Of a stretch of 64,000 bases of DNA, positions 34,629 to 44,707 are shown piece by piece. The notes under the pieces were generated by a model. It was not told where the DNA came from, did not search any database, and saw only the letters and a list, made by a program, of their open reading frames with translations. How positions within the stretch are numbered: the first letter of the stretch is position 1; every line of letters starts with the position of its first letter. This DNA comes from G965262015 sp965262015 (GTDB lineage Bacteria; Spirochaetota; Leptospiria; Turneriellales; CBDBES01). The translations under genes and the position numbers were made by a program. The stretch covers positions 620,001 to 684,000 of the forward strand of contig OZ253494.1 in NCBI GenBank assembly GCA_965262015.1. Direction: 5' to 3'.

Positions 34629-36219
34629 AATATTGCCTTGCCTTATAAAGACGAGTAAGACTTGTATTATACCCTAAAAGATAAAAATACTGAGGCAATT
34701 CTAGGCCATATGTTTTACCTGTTAGAGCTGATCGAAGGGTCATAAAAAAATCACGCTTTTTGACTTCTAATATATTAGATACCTCAGTAATTGTATTCTT
34801 AATCATATTTACTTCAAAATCTATTATTTTTTCTAATGCATGCGTAAACTTTTGTAGTATTTCTTGAGTCAATGGTCCTTGTAGAACATCTTTAGCTTCT
34901 TTTGTGTAGGTACATTCTAAAGACAAGAAATCATGAATATATATATTAATTTGGTAATAATAGTCTAAATAGACACGTAGATGAAGTAGAATAGACTGCA
35001 ATCTAGAACCACTTATGGGAACACCTTTATGATTATTATATTCTATTACGTCACCATTGATAATGTCTTCTTTTGTGAGACCAATTTGTTTTACTATATC
35101 ATCAATGAAAGGATAAAGATGATGTAGATACTCTGCTGTATCTTGTTCTCGAATCGTCATATTAGAAAGCCAGTTCAGTTTAGAGGTTTTGAGAAGATAA
35201 GCTTCCGTTTCTTCTTTCGTTTCTAAATTAGGCATGGTATTATCTATTGTACCCATAAGTTTTGTATCAAACACATCAAACATAGAAGGGCTTTTTGAAC
35301 AGTTTTTAAGGTTAAATATTTTAGGTAATGTACTAAAAGTGAGATATTCTTTACCATCTTTAGGTGACCAACCCAAAAGAGATAGATAATTCACAAAGGC
35401 ATCATAAGGATATCCAAGATCTTTAAATAACATGATGTTTGTGGCACCATGTCTCTTGGAAAGTTTCTTTTTATCCGATCCCACAATTTCACTTACATGA
35501 GCAAAAGTTGGAAGTGTCCAATTAAAAGCCTTGTAAATTAAAATTTGTCTGGGTGTATTAGAAAGATGTCCCACTCCACGTATGATATGTGAAATTTTCA
35601 TCAATTGATCATCAACTACCACAGCAAAGTTGTACGAAGGAAAACCATCTGATTTAATAATAATAAAATCTCCAATTAAATTGATTTGAAATTGCACCTC
35701 TTTCTGGACTACGTCATTTACAACCATATCTTCTGCTTGACATAAAAAACGCATAACAAACGATTTATTGGCATCCATAGCCATATCTATTTCGTTGGGT
35801 GTGAGATTTCTACACTTACCATCGTATATAGGTGGTAAGCCCATAGCTTCCATTTTCTTTTTTTTATTTTCTAACTCTATCTGAGAACAAAAACAACGAT
35901 ATGCTCTACCCTCCTCTAGTAAAATATTCGCATGGCTTTGGTACAAATCTAACCTCTCCGACTGACGATAAGGACCATATTCTCCACCAACACCTTCACC
36001 TTCATCATATTCTAGATTTAACCACGCTAGGGATTTGATCATTTGTTGGCAACTTACTTCACTAGAGCGCTCCTGATCTGTATCTTCTATTCGTAAAATA
36101 AATTTTCCATGGTTAGCTTTTGCGTAGAGATAATTAAATAATGCTGTCCTTGCACCACCAACATGCAAATAGCCTGTAGGAGAAGGGGCAAAACGAGTCC
36201 GCACAGATGGTATAGCCAC
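34609..36219 (-). CDS. gltX: Glutamyl-tRNA synthetase
   Basis: 536 residues from GTG at 36219, chosen because GGAGAG lies six bases upstream; a TTG at 36252 would add 11 residues. Class I signatures: RFAPSPTGYLHVGGARTALF (split; HVGG is the HIGH motif) and KKLSKRHGA (KMSKS). FILRIEDTDQERS and DGFPSYNFAVVVDD are diagnostic of GluRS. It charges tRNA-Glu and also supplies haem synthesis in bacteria using the C5 route. It is followed by and overlaps hisZ. Confidence 0.96.
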   Translation of the reverse strand: MAIPSVRTRFAPSPTGYLHVGGARTALFNYLYAKANHGKFILRIEDTDQERSSEVSCQQMIKSLAWLNLEYDEGEGVGGEYGPYRQSERLDLYQSHANILLEEGRAYRCFCSQIELENKKKKMEAMGLPPIYDGKCRNLTPNEIDMAMDANKSFVMRFLCQAEDMVVNDVVQKEVQFQINLIGDFIIIKSDGFPSYNFAVVVDDQLMKISHIIRGVGHLSNTPRQILIYKAFNWTLPTFAHVSEIVGSDKKKLSKRHGATNIMLFKDLGYPYDAFVNYLSLLGWSPKDGKEYLTFSTLPKIFNLKNCSKSPSMFDVFDTKLMGTIDNTMPNLETKEETEAYLLKTSKLNWLSNMTIREQDTAEYLHHLYPFIDDIVKQIGLTKEDIINGDVIEYNNHKGVPISGSRLQSILLHLRVYLDYYYQINIYIHDFLSLECTYTKEAKDVLQGPLTQEILQKFTHALEKIIDFEVNMIKNTITEVSNILEVKKRDFFMTLRSALTGKTYGLELPQYFYLLGYNTSLTRLYKARQYCGNRSV

Positions 36220-36302
36220 GAGGCACTCTCCTATATAATTAAGTAGTGTCAAATGCTTTAATTATAGATAGACATAATGATGATATTTTATCTATTTGAT
36301 GT

Positions 36303-37304
36303 ATGGTAACCAATATGTTGGAACTTGATACTCAAAGTAGAATTCGCTTAGTAAAAGAACACCTTAAGCACTACAAGTTAGACAGTGAAATTACAGAAAT
36401 AGAAAATAAAATTTCACAGATTCTAAATTTAAAGAAAGAAAAAAATGCTGTTATATTAGGGCATAATTACATGATACCTGAGGTATATTATGGTATTTCT
36501 GATCATGTTGGAGATTCATTAAAATTAGCACAACTTGCTAAGGACATGGATTCAGATATCATTCTCTTTAATGGTGTACATTTTATGGCTGAAACGGCTA
36601 AGATCTTAAATCCCAGTAAAAAAGTTTTGATTGCTGACAGTCAGGCAGGTTGCTCATTAGAAGCTAGTATTACAGTAAAGGACATACATACCCTAAGGGA
36701 GAGATATGGTAATATCCCTATTATTAGCTATATTAATTGCAGTGCGGCCGTAAAAGCTGAATCTGATATTATATGTACTAGTGCCAATGCACATGTTATT
36801 GTAGAATCTGTTGAAAGTAATACAGTGATTATGCTACCAGATGCATACTTAGCAAATAATGTAGCACAAAATACAAAAAAAAAGATTATTGCATGGAAAG
36901 GCAAATGTATGGTCCATCAATTATTTACTAAATATGATATTGAGCAAGCTAAAAACATATATGATCGGTTGCATGTAGTGGCACACCCTGAATGTAATGT
37001 AGATGTTACCCAAGAAGCTGATTTTATAGGTTCTACATCGCAAATAGAGGCCTACATAGAAAAACAGAAACCAAGCAAGGTCCTTTTATTAACAGAATGT
37101 TCTATGGGATCTAATTTAAAAGTTAAATTTGAAAGAGAGGTAGACTTTGTTTCTACTTGCCAGACATGCCCACATATGGGTAAAATTACTTTAGATAAGA
37201 TCTTATATTCCTTACAGCATGAAACATATGAAATCCATATTCCAGAGGATATTCGTGTGAAAGCTTTGAAGGCTTTAGAAAATATGTTCGCCCTGAGTAA
37301 ATAA
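36303..37304 (+). CDS. nadA: Quinolinate synthase
   Basis: 333 residues. It condenses iminoaspartate with dihydroxyacetone phosphate in NAD synthesis, using a [4Fe-4S] cluster. Triplicated-fold signatures: AVILGHNYMIPEVY, GDSLKLA, GVHFMAETAKIL, and cluster cysteines in QAGCSLE, AHPECN and CQTCPHM. nadB and nadC are not in the window. It is read divergently from gltX and ends 7 bp before mnmG on the other strand. Confidence 0.96.
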   Translation: MVTNMLELDTQSRIRLVKEHLKHYKLDSEITEIENKISQILNLKKEKNAVILGHNYMIPEVYYGISDHVGDSLKLAQLAKDMDSDIILFNGVHFMAETAKILNPSKKVLIADSQAGCSLEASITVKDIHTLRERYGNIPIISYINCSAAVKAESDIICTSANAHVIVESVESNTVIMLPDAYLANNVAQNTKKKIIAWKGKCMVHQLFTKYDIEQAKNIYDRLHVVAHPECNVDVTQEADFIGSTSQIEAYIEKQKPSKVLLLTECSMGSNLKVKFEREVDFVSTCQTCPHMGKITLDKILYSLQHETYEIHIPEDIRVKALKALENMFALSK

Positions 37305-37311
37305 GCGTAGT

Positions 37312-39258
37312 TTAATTTATTTTATCGATCTGTTCTTGATAAGTAGCAGACAAATAAATTAGTAAAATATCGATAGCCACTGGATCAATGCCACTTATCC
37401 GGGCAGCTTGTCCTATGTTTGTTGGTTGGATATGTGCTAATTTTTGCCTTGCTTCTGTTTTTAATCCTTCTATATTGTAATAGTCTATGTCCAAAGGTAT
37501 TGCTACATCTAAAGACTCTTTCTGTCGTTTAATCTTTTTATTTTCAGATGTGATATAAGCATCATACTTAATTTCCATAGCAATTTTAGATTGGAGTTTA
37601 TTATCTATAATACAATTTTCTGGGAGTTCATCTTGGATTTTTTGAAATAATAAAGAAATACATTCTGCGTTGATTTGTGGTCGTTGGAGTAACTTACTAA
37701 ATTTAGTTCCTTTCTGTATAGTAAGTCCTAAAGGTAACAAACGAGAAACTACTTCTGAATCAGCTGTTTTATTCGCTAATATTTTTTTTACTTGTTTCAC
37801 TACAAAGTACTTTTCGCACATAGCTGGATATAAATTATTATCTAAACCATGTTGATGAGCATGGTGCATTAAACGTTCATCTGCATTATCTTGTCGCAGT
37901 AGAAGCCTGTATTCTGCTCTTGAGGTAAACATACGATAAGGCTCATCAACACCCTTTGTTACGAGATCATCAATCATAACGCCAATATATGCTTCTTCAC
38001 GAGATAAGATAAAAGGATTGATTTCTTTCAATTTGTGAATAACATTGTAACCTGCTATAAGGCCTTGTGCACCTGCCTCTTCGTATCCTGTTGTGCCATT
38101 AATTTGACCAGCTAAAAATAAGCCCTTTACTTTTTTTGTTTCTAACCATGGCCATAATTCGGTAGGATCAATATAATCATATTCTACTGCATAACCTGGA
38201 CGCATAATATATGCATTTTCGAATCCACGTACACTTCTTAAAAATTCCCATTGAACATCTTCAGGTAGACTAGTTGAAATTCCATTGATATAGGTTTCAT
38301 TCGTTGTCAGTCCTTCAGGTTCAATAAATAATTGGTGTCGGTCTTTGTTAGCAAACCTAACAATTTTATCTTCAATAGATGGACAATATCTTGGCCCTGT
38401 AGACTGTATGGTTTTATCCCCACCATAAATAGGTGAACGTTCTAAATTATCAGAGATAATATTATGTGTTGTCTGGTTTGTATAAGCCATATAACAACTA
38501 ATTTGTTTAAGAGGAAAACGTTGATTATGATACTCAAAATCATAACTAAAGACACCTCCTGTAACCTGTGGGTATTGTTCTTCTAACTTACTAAATTCGA
38601 TACTATCTTTGTGAATACGTGGAGGAGTACCTGTTTTTAATCTACCAAGTTTAAAACCTAGATCGAGTAATGAAGTAGATAAATCTTGAGAAGTTTGTTC
38701 TGACAAACGACCTCCTTGATGATTATGTGTTCCGATGTGTATCAAGCCTTTTAAAAAAGTACCTGTAGTAATAATCACATAATCTGCTTGATATTCTATA
38801 TCTCTTTCTGTTAATATCCCTGTAATACAATCACCCTCTATTATAACTTGGCGTACACTATCTTGTGCGATAGAGAGATTATTCGTCTGTTCCAAATGAT
38901 ATTTGGTAAGGTTCTGATAGATAGACTTATCGGCTTGTGCTCTGGGCCCCCAAACAGCTGCACCTTTTGACTGATTTAACATTCTAAAATGAATACAACT
39001 TAAATCAATAGTACGTCCCATCAATCCACCTAACGCATCTATTTCCCGTACAATGTGGCCTTTACCTACGCCACCAATGGAAGGGTTACAACTCATTTTT
39101 CCAATAGTATCTAAATTCATAGTAAGCAGAAGCGTTTTATAACCGGCACTAGCAATGATATGAGAAGCTTCTGCACCAGCATGTCCACCCCCTACCACGA
39201 TGCAATTATACTTTTCATTAAATACACAGCGTTCTTTTTTTTTATGATAAACTAGCAT
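37312..39258 (-). CDS. mnmG: tRNA uridine-5-carboxymethylaminomethyl modification enzyme MnmG (GidA)
   Basis: 648 residues. FAD-binding GGGHAGAEAS near 22-31, CNPSIGGVGKGH with the active cysteine, and GLKTGTPPRI-like RLKTGTPPRI; C-terminal MnmE-interacting helical domain (EARQKLAHIQPTNIGQAARISG, split). With MnmE it modifies wobble U34 of several tRNAs. The start is extended by a basic MLVYHKKKERC before the usual beginning (YNCIVVGGG). A TPR gene precedes it by 18 bp. Confidence 0.96.
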   Translation of the reverse strand: MLVYHKKKERCVFNEKYNCIVVGGGHAGAEASHIIASAGYKTLLLTMNLDTIGKMSCNPSIGGVGKGHIVREIDALGGLMGRTIDLSCIHFRMLNQSKGAAVWGPRAQADKSIYQNLTKYHLEQTNNLSIAQDSVRQVIIEGDCITGILTERDIEYQADYVIITTGTFLKGLIHIGTHNHQGGRLSEQTSQDLSTSLLDLGFKLGRLKTGTPPRIHKDSIEFSKLEEQYPQVTGGVFSYDFEYHNQRFPLKQISCYMAYTNQTTHNIISDNLERSPIYGGDKTIQSTGPRYCPSIEDKIVRFANKDRHQLFIEPEGLTTNETYINGISTSLPEDVQWEFLRSVRGFENAYIMRPGYAVEYDYIDPTELWPWLETKKVKGLFLAGQINGTTGYEEAGAQGLIAGYNVIHKLKEINPFILSREEAYIGVMIDDLVTKGVDEPYRMFTSRAEYRLLLRQDNADERLMHHAHQHGLDNNLYPAMCEKYFVVKQVKKILANKTADSEVVSRLLPLGLTIQKGTKFSKLLQRPQINAECISLLFQKIQDELPENCIIDNKLQSKIAMEIKYDAYITSENKKIKRQKESLDVAIPLDIDYYNIEGLKTEARQKLAHIQPTNIGQAARISGIDPVAIDILLIYLSATYQEQIDKIN

Positions 39259-39276
39259 ATGAAGGTAATCCTTTTA

Positions 39277-41307
39277 TTATCTTGAGAAAGTCAATTGTTC
39301 ACTAACCACTCTTTTATTTTCAAAAGCTTCTTGATTAGAGGGGTCAATGTTTAGTGCCTGATTAAAGTCCTCTAATGCCTTTCCATATTGTGAATATCTA
39401 AAAAATAGAATACCACGTAGAGTATAGACTCTGGATGATAGCATAGGGTCTATATTCTCACCAAGAATAATTCCATTCAATTCTTCCATTGCCTTTTCTT
39501 TGCTGGTTGCCGTATTTTCTAGTATCAAAGCCCTGGCTAATAAAAAACGGGCTTCATACCGATCGGGATGTAAAGAAATAGATTTTTGTAGATGAGGATA
39601 GGTTAATTTAGCTGGTTTACCTGATAATAAAATAGTATCTGCTGTGTTTATCCATAATTGATAAAGCAAGTCAGTACCCAGGCCTTTGGTATGTAAAGCT
39701 TTCTCAAAAGAATACAATGCATTCTGATAATCTTGTTTTTGTTTTTTTAATAAGCCTAATTGATAATATGCCATAGCTAATTTAATGGATTCCACACTAC
39801 TATGTTTTACTATTTTTTCTAGTAAAGCTTCTGCTTCATGAAACATATCCAAATCTGTATAAGTTTGTGATAATGCTTCAAGTAGATCAAAGTTATCAGG
39901 AGAATTGGACAAACTAGATTTATAAATAGCAATAGCTTTATGCATTTCACCATTTAAACGATGTGCCTTACCTATTGCTAATAAAGTGTCTATATTACTA
40001 GGATCTATGTTTAAAGCTCTGTCTAGATATGTGATAGCTTTCCTAAAATCTTGTATTTCTATATATACGATACCAAGCGTATAAAGAGTATGTGATTTTT
40101 CTAGTGATTTGGTGGATAAAGATAATAATTGCTGTAAGTTTTTAATTGCCATGTTCCACTTACCTTGAATAATATACACCTCAGATAGTAGAGATAATAA
40201 GTCTGTTGAACCTGGCATATCAACCAATCCCTTTTTTAATGCTAACTCTGCTTTATGATAGTATTTCATATCTTTGTATAAATTAGCAATATATAGGTAA
40301 GATGTGGGCGAATTACGACCTAACTGAATAGAGCGATTTAAATGTTCTACAGCTAAAATAAACTGACCAAGGTTATATTCCACTAACGCTAGATTATAGT
40401 AATATTTTGGTTGATTCTTTGCCGTATCAGCTGCCTTAGAAAAATAATATTTAGCTTGTTTTAAATCTTGGTTATCTTGTGTTGCATATATGATACCCAA
40501 TTCATTAGCAGAACGATACATGATAGTACCATCATGAGACATCTCCATTGCTTTTTTAAAACTAGCAATAGCTTCATCTCGTTTAGACTGACTTTTATAT
40601 ACTCTACCTAGGTTATAGGCTGCCAGGGCACTATCTTTAACCTTCAATACTGCTTTCAAGGTTTTTTCTGCTTTTTGTGGTAAATTGGCATCATATTCCC
40701 ATTTACCTTGTAGAATCTTAGGATCAATAAAGTCTGGACGCAATTTTTGTGCTTGTTGTAAAACTTCTATTGCCTCATCATGTTTACCAATATGTCTTAA
40801 AGCAATGGATTTATTATAATATGCATAAAAACTTTTTTGATCAAATTTGATAGATCTATTGAAGAAACTAACAGCCATATCAAACTTACCTTCTTCATCA
40901 AATAATATGCCTAGATAGAGTGCGGCCAAGCTTTTAATTTCATTTGCTTTATTCATCTCTAATATATCATAAAAATTAGCCTTGGCAACTTGTAAGTAGC
41001 CATCTTTATATAGCTGAATAGACTTTTTAAGTTCTTGATCTTCGGGTAAGTTTTCTGTAGGGTGTATAATGCTCTTATATGTGGAACCGTGTTCTTCAAC
41101 AAACTTATGCAAGCGTGACAGAGAGAAGATATTTTTCTTCTTATTTAATAGATAGTAGACCCCTAAAATAACAGAACCCGCAATCACTAATACGGTCAAT
41201 GAGACTATCCACCATGATAGACCATGTTGGGAAGATTCCTTGAAAATATGAGAATCATCATCTGTAATACTGGTAATTCGATAATTCGTGTGTTTTTTAC
41301 TTAACAT
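39277..41307 (-). CDS. Membrane-anchored tetratricopeptide repeat protein
   Basis: 676 residues. One membrane helix at about 31-53 (WIVSLTVLVIAGSVILGVYY) puts a short N-terminus in the cytoplasm and the rest in the periplasm. From about residue 90 to the end there are a dozen or more 34-residue TPR units, with consensus pieces such as AIEVLQQAQKLRPD, YYNLALVEYNLGQ, YLDRALNIDPSNID and ALEDFNQALNIDPSN. TPR arrays hold protein partners; which ones is unknown. Likely co-transcribed with nusB upstream (17 bp) and mnmG downstream (18 bp). Confidence 0.9.
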   Translation of the reverse strand: MLSKKHTNYRITSITDDDSHIFKESSQHGLSWWIVSLTVLVIAGSVILGVYYLLNKKKNIFSLSRLHKFVEEHGSTYKSIIHPTENLPEDQELKKSIQLYKDGYLQVAKANFYDILEMNKANEIKSLAALYLGILFDEEGKFDMAVSFFNRSIKFDQKSFYAYYNKSIALRHIGKHDEAIEVLQQAQKLRPDFIDPKILQGKWEYDANLPQKAEKTLKAVLKVKDSALAAYNLGRVYKSQSKRDEAIASFKKAMEMSHDGTIMYRSANELGIIYATQDNQDLKQAKYYFSKAADTAKNQPKYYYNLALVEYNLGQFILAVEHLNRSIQLGRNSPTSYLYIANLYKDMKYYHKAELALKKGLVDMPGSTDLLSLLSEVYIIQGKWNMAIKNLQQLLSLSTKSLEKSHTLYTLGIVYIEIQDFRKAITYLDRALNIDPSNIDTLLAIGKAHRLNGEMHKAIAIYKSSLSNSPDNFDLLEALSQTYTDLDMFHEAEALLEKIVKHSSVESIKLAMAYYQLGLLKKQKQDYQNALYSFEKALHTKGLGTDLLYQLWINTADTILLSGKPAKLTYPHLQKSISLHPDRYEARFLLARALILENTATSKEKAMEELNGIILGENIDPMLSSRVYTLRGILFFRYSQYGKALEDFNQALNIDPSNQEAFENKRVVSEQLTFSR

Positions 41308-41324
41308 ACTATCTATTATCTACT

Positions 41325-41750
41325 TTAATTAAGACGTACATGTTTTTTAGGCAATGTTTTATAATATGAATCTAAAATACCATTAATAAATTTACTGGCA
41401 TCATCTTCTGCATACTCTTTAGCAAGACGTACTGCTTCATCAATCACTACAACCCCTGGAATAGTATCCCCTTGTTCTTGTAATTGAAAAATAGACAACA
41501 TTAAAATAGATTTAGTTACTAAACTAATACGACTGATATCCCAATTATGAGAATAATCTTTAATTAACATACCTAAAAAATCTTTATTCTTTAGTACCCA
41601 TGTTAATATAATATCAACCTTATTTTTTTCGTCCTTAGGAATTTTATAATCAATCCAGTTAAACTGAAGAAGTTCATTAATCTCTTTTTCTTGAAAAAAA
41701 GTTTGATAAATTGCTTGCATGGCCAGAACTCTTACTCGATGTGGTTTCAT
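41325..41750 (-). CDS. nusB: Transcription antitermination protein NusB
   Basis: 141 residues, all-helical NusB family (RVRVLAMQAIYQTFFQ at the N-terminus; LVTKSILMLSIFQLQ; VVIDEAVRLAKEYAEDDASKFINGILD, in pieces near 95-125). It partners NusE in rRNA antitermination. It lies 69 bp after ribH, a common pairing. Confidence 0.93.
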   Translation of the reverse strand: MKPHRVRVLAMQAIYQTFFQEKEINELLQFNWIDYKIPKDEKNKVDIILTWVLKNKDFLGMLIKDYSHNWDISRISLVTKSILMLSIFQLQEQGDTIPGVVVIDEAVRLAKEYAEDDASKFINGILDSYYKTLPKKHVRLN

Positions 41751-41819
41751 AAACTATACTAGACAATACTGATAATAGCTATAATATCGTCCAGAATAAG
41801 AGATTAATCCTAATATAAT

Positions 41820-42311
41820 TTAGATATTATTTTTATGGTATACATTTAAAAGATTAAGTATAGACGTAGCGACTTCTGAACCTTTATTTCCGTATTTACC
41901 CCCGCTACGTTGTTTAGCTTGTTTCAAGTTATCAGTAGTTAAAATGCCAAAAGAAATAGGCAAATTATATGTCATCATAACATTCATTAATCCCTGTACA
42001 CAACCTGAAGATACATAATCGAAATGGGGGGTGTCCCCTCTTATAACAGCACCAAGAGCGATTAAAGCATCTACTTGTTTTTTCTTTTGTAGAATAATAC
42101 GTTTAGCTGTGATAGGTATCTCAAAGACACCTGGAACCCAATAAATATCAATAGGACATGTTAGACCATGATACTCTAATTGTTCTAAACAACCCTGTAA
42201 TAAAGCATAAGTAATATCATAGTTAAACTTGGAGACCACTACACTTATGTGAAAGTTGGTATAGCTAATAACATTTATCTCTGGGTAACTATGATTAGCA
42301 GTATTATACAC
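41820..42311 (-). CDS. ribH: 6,7-Dimethyl-8-ribityllumazine synthase
   Basis: 163 residues. Penultimate step of riboflavin synthesis. Signatures: VVVSKFNYDITYALLQG, PGVFEIPITAKRI and GAVIRGDTPHFDYV with the catalytic histidine. It starts with GTG overlapping the end of the PilZ gene by 8 bases. No other rib gene is nearby. Confidence 0.95.
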   Translation of the reverse strand: MYNTANHSYPEINVISYTNFHISVVVSKFNYDITYALLQGCLEQLEYHGLTCPIDIYWVPGVFEIPITAKRIILQKKKQVDALIALGAVIRGDTPHFDYVSSGCVQGLMNVMMTYNLPISFGILTTDNLKQAKQRSGGKYGNKGSEVATSILNLLNVYHKNNI

Positions 42312-43293
42312 TGAGTTCTTTATGAATCATACTAGCAATTTCTCTCTTAAACTGGTAGGCTGGCCGTTGAAACCTAATCCCAACACCCTCTAATTTATGT
42401 AAAGACGACATATGGTTAAACCATAAAATCTTACCAAGCAATTTAAACTCAGAGTCATTCACTTTGCATTCTAATTCTATCTGATCGCCAACATGCATAT
42501 GAGACAGATCCATAGCAAGATAACAACCATAGATAGAAACATCACATAAGACAGCATCAATCTTATAACCACCTAAATAAATAAAAACAGACAGATTGGT
42601 AGGTATACGAATGGCATGCCTATTCTTAATAATACGCTGGATGATATGCTTTTTTTCTCTGTTAAGAGATGAAAACTGTATACCATATCCATCACCTGTG
42701 TTAGTAACTATGATACCTTGCTGATGTAAAGAGAATGTCTGCGTGATGAAGCTCATGACCACTTCTTGCCCAATAACAAAGTTTTGCATAGATTCTTCTA
42801 CAAAACAACCTCCCAAAGAAATACTTTTCAATATGGCAGAGTACTGGTTCAAAAAAACATGATGAAAAATATCTTGTCGCTTACACATTCGAAATGCATG
42901 CCGGCGAGGCCGTAGATAAGGTAGGTAAAAACTTGAGCGTGACAACAAGAATGAGACAGTTACCATAAGTATGAATACAATAGAACCATAGATATGTGCA
43001 CCTGGATAATATATCATAGCCCAAATACTACCTGCCATAATAGCTAAAATTTGTATTACATTCAGTATGTATGTTATTCGAGAGATCACAATAAACCAAA
43101 GTGGACCCAACATAAGGTACAACATAGCAACAGGATATAAAACATGGGGCCATGTGAAATTCATTAAAGTACTTAATCCCCAAACATGGACGGCTAAGTA
43201 GGCAACTACATAATAGGAGAACATTATAGCATAATGAAAAAATGGCCTATGTAAGAAAAAAATTATTTGCCTTTGCACGATATGTGTATACAT
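42304..43293 (-). CDS. Membrane protein with two PilZ-type domains
   Basis: 329 residues. Four hydrophobic segments fill about 20-120, then come two PilZ-like domains. The second (about 225-325) has the c-di-GMP motif: RHAIR (RxxxR) and DVSIYG (D/NxSxxG). The first (about 130-215) is degenerate, with SISLGG in place of D/NxSxxG. It is probably an inner-membrane c-di-GMP effector; in spirochetes PilZ proteins affect motility. It overlaps ribH, so it is the first gene of PilZ-ribH-nusB. Confidence 0.82.
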   Translation of the reverse strand: MYTHIVQRQIIFFLHRPFFHYAIMFSYYVVAYLAVHVWGLSTLMNFTWPHVLYPVAMLYLMLGPLWFIVISRITYILNVIQILAIMAGSIWAMIYYPGAHIYGSIVFILMVTVSFLLSRSSFYLPYLRPRRHAFRMCKRQDIFHHVFLNQYSAILKSISLGGCFVEESMQNFVIGQEVVMSFITQTFSLHQQGIIVTNTGDGYGIQFSSLNREKKHIIQRIIKNRHAIRIPTNLSVFIYLGGYKIDAVLCDVSIYGCYLAMDLSHMHVGDQIELECKVNDSEFKLLGKILWFNHMSSLHKLEGVGIRFQRPAYQFKREIASMIHKELSV

Positions 43294-43556
43294 TTTAAAA
43301 CATGAGATGCTATTTCAACCTTTTTATTATACTACATCAAGATTATAGAGTAAAATATAATTCTCATGAGATATATTTTATAGATACTCAGGTAATGTTT
43401 TCCAAAAAGAATTTATCTAGAATAGGAGAAAAAAATTACATACAAAAAATAGTGGATAACTTGAATAAATACCTCATAAAGTTTCTAAGACATCTTATGT
43501 TCTATGAAGTACTTACCATAAAATTGCACTTGTTTTGGAGCTAATGATAGGTTAAT
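43294..43556. other. Divergent intergenic region between the PilZ gene and hemW
   Basis: 263 bases. It holds an 80-codon rightward frame (43302-43544, MRCYFNLFIILHQ) without a clear ribosome binding site, recognised domain or neighbour logic. I regard it as chance in AT-rich DNA. Promoters for both flanking genes must lie here but none stands out. Confidence 0.4.
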
Positions 43557-44705
43557 ATGATTTTTCATACAGGTTTATATATTCACTTTCCTTACTGTGA
43601 CATAAAATGTCATTATTGTGACTTTTTTTCTTTAGAACACGATACCATGCCAAAAAATTTTTATAATAATTATCTTGTGCATCTCAAAAATGATCTCTTG
43701 GCTAAGAAACTTTTTATACAACCTAATTATCTTATTACTACTATATTCCTAGGAGGAGGTACCCCTTCAAAGGTTCCTGCTGATATTTTACAAGAATTAT
43801 TATCTTTTTGCCAACATAACTTAAATGTATGTAACCAGATCGAAATTACAATTGAGGTGAATCCAGAGTCTACTACCTTGTCTAAATTGCAAGCATATAG
43901 GGACATGGGTATTAATCGAATACATGTGGGTATACAAACAAGGGTGCCAGAGTTACTGGCATATATAGGAAGGCCATATCACATGGATAGTTATATCAAT
44001 ATTATGCCTAATATACGTAAAGCGGGGTTTCAGAATTTTGGTGTAGATTTTATTTATGGCATACCAGGGCAAAAAATATCTCATTTAAGGGAAGATATAC
44101 AGTGGGCCATTGATAATCAGGTTACACATGTATCTGCCTATTGCCTATCTGTGGAAAGGAATACACAACTTACAAAAAGAATCCATAACAAAGAAATTAA
44201 TAATATTTCAGAAAGACGACAAGCATTTCATTTTGATTTTGTTATTTCTATATTAAAACAACATGGTTTTAATCATTATGAAATTTCAAATTTTTGTAAA
44301 AATAATTTTTTATCAAGACATAACATGCTGTATTGGAAGTATAGGCCGTATGTTGGAATTGGTGTTTCATCCCATTCATTTCTGGGACAATATAGATTAA
44401 TATCTAAACGAGATCTAAATAATTATATGAATGGTGACTACTTTTTTGTGGAAGAGACAAAAGTTATACCTAATATATTGATTGGCATTTTACGTTTATT
44501 ATCATTTCAATCGTTTCGCTCATTACGTAAATTTATGTCTGCAACATTAATAGAGCAGTTGAAAATGCACCTAAAGCCTTATGCCAACAAGCAATGGATC
44601 AATATAAATGAAAAAGGTTTTCAAATAACAGAAATAGGTATTTCCTTCCAAAATACAATGTTAGAAGAAATTACAGAAGCTTTTAGTAAAACTAGTGTAG
44701 TATAA
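43557..44705 (+). CDS. hemW: Radical SAM protein HemW (coproporphyrinogen oxidase-like)
   Basis: 382 residues. The radical SAM CX3CX2C motif is in CDIKCHYCDFF near 14-21; the fourth cysteine that marks true HemN (CX2CXC) is absent, which favours HemW, a haem chaperone. Other family pieces: FLGGGTPSKV, EVNPES, GINRIHVGIQT, GVDFIYGIPGQ and SAYCLSVE. Earlier database names (HemN-like) should be treated with caution. The next gene starts 2 bp after its stop. Confidence 0.88.
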   Translation: MIFHTGLYIHFPYCDIKCHYCDFFSLEHDTMPKNFYNNYLVHLKNDLLAKKLFIQPNYLITTIFLGGGTPSKVPADILQELLSFCQHNLNVCNQIEITIEVNPESTTLSKLQAYRDMGINRIHVGIQTRVPELLAYIGRPYHMDSYINIMPNIRKAGFQNFGVDFIYGIPGQKISHLREDIQWAIDNQVTHVSAYCLSVERNTQLTKRIHNKEINNISERRQAFHFDFVISILKQHGFNHYEISNFCKNNFLSRHNMLYWKYRPYVGIGVSSHSFLGQYRLISKRDLNNYMNGDYFFVEETKVIPNILIGILRLLSFQSFRSLRKFMSATLIEQLKMHLKPYANKQWININEKGFQITEIGISFQNTMLEEITEAFSKTSVV

Positions 44706-44707
44706 TT

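Noticed and set aside
43302..43544. 80-codon frame between the PilZ gene and hemW
   Set aside because: No ribosome binding site, no domain, and composition as expected from AT-rich intergenic DNA.
43557..44705. Calling this gene hemN (oxygen-independent coproporphyrinogen oxidase)
   Set aside because: The cluster motif is CX3CX2C followed by Asp-Phe-Phe, without the extra cysteine of HemN; HemW is the better name.
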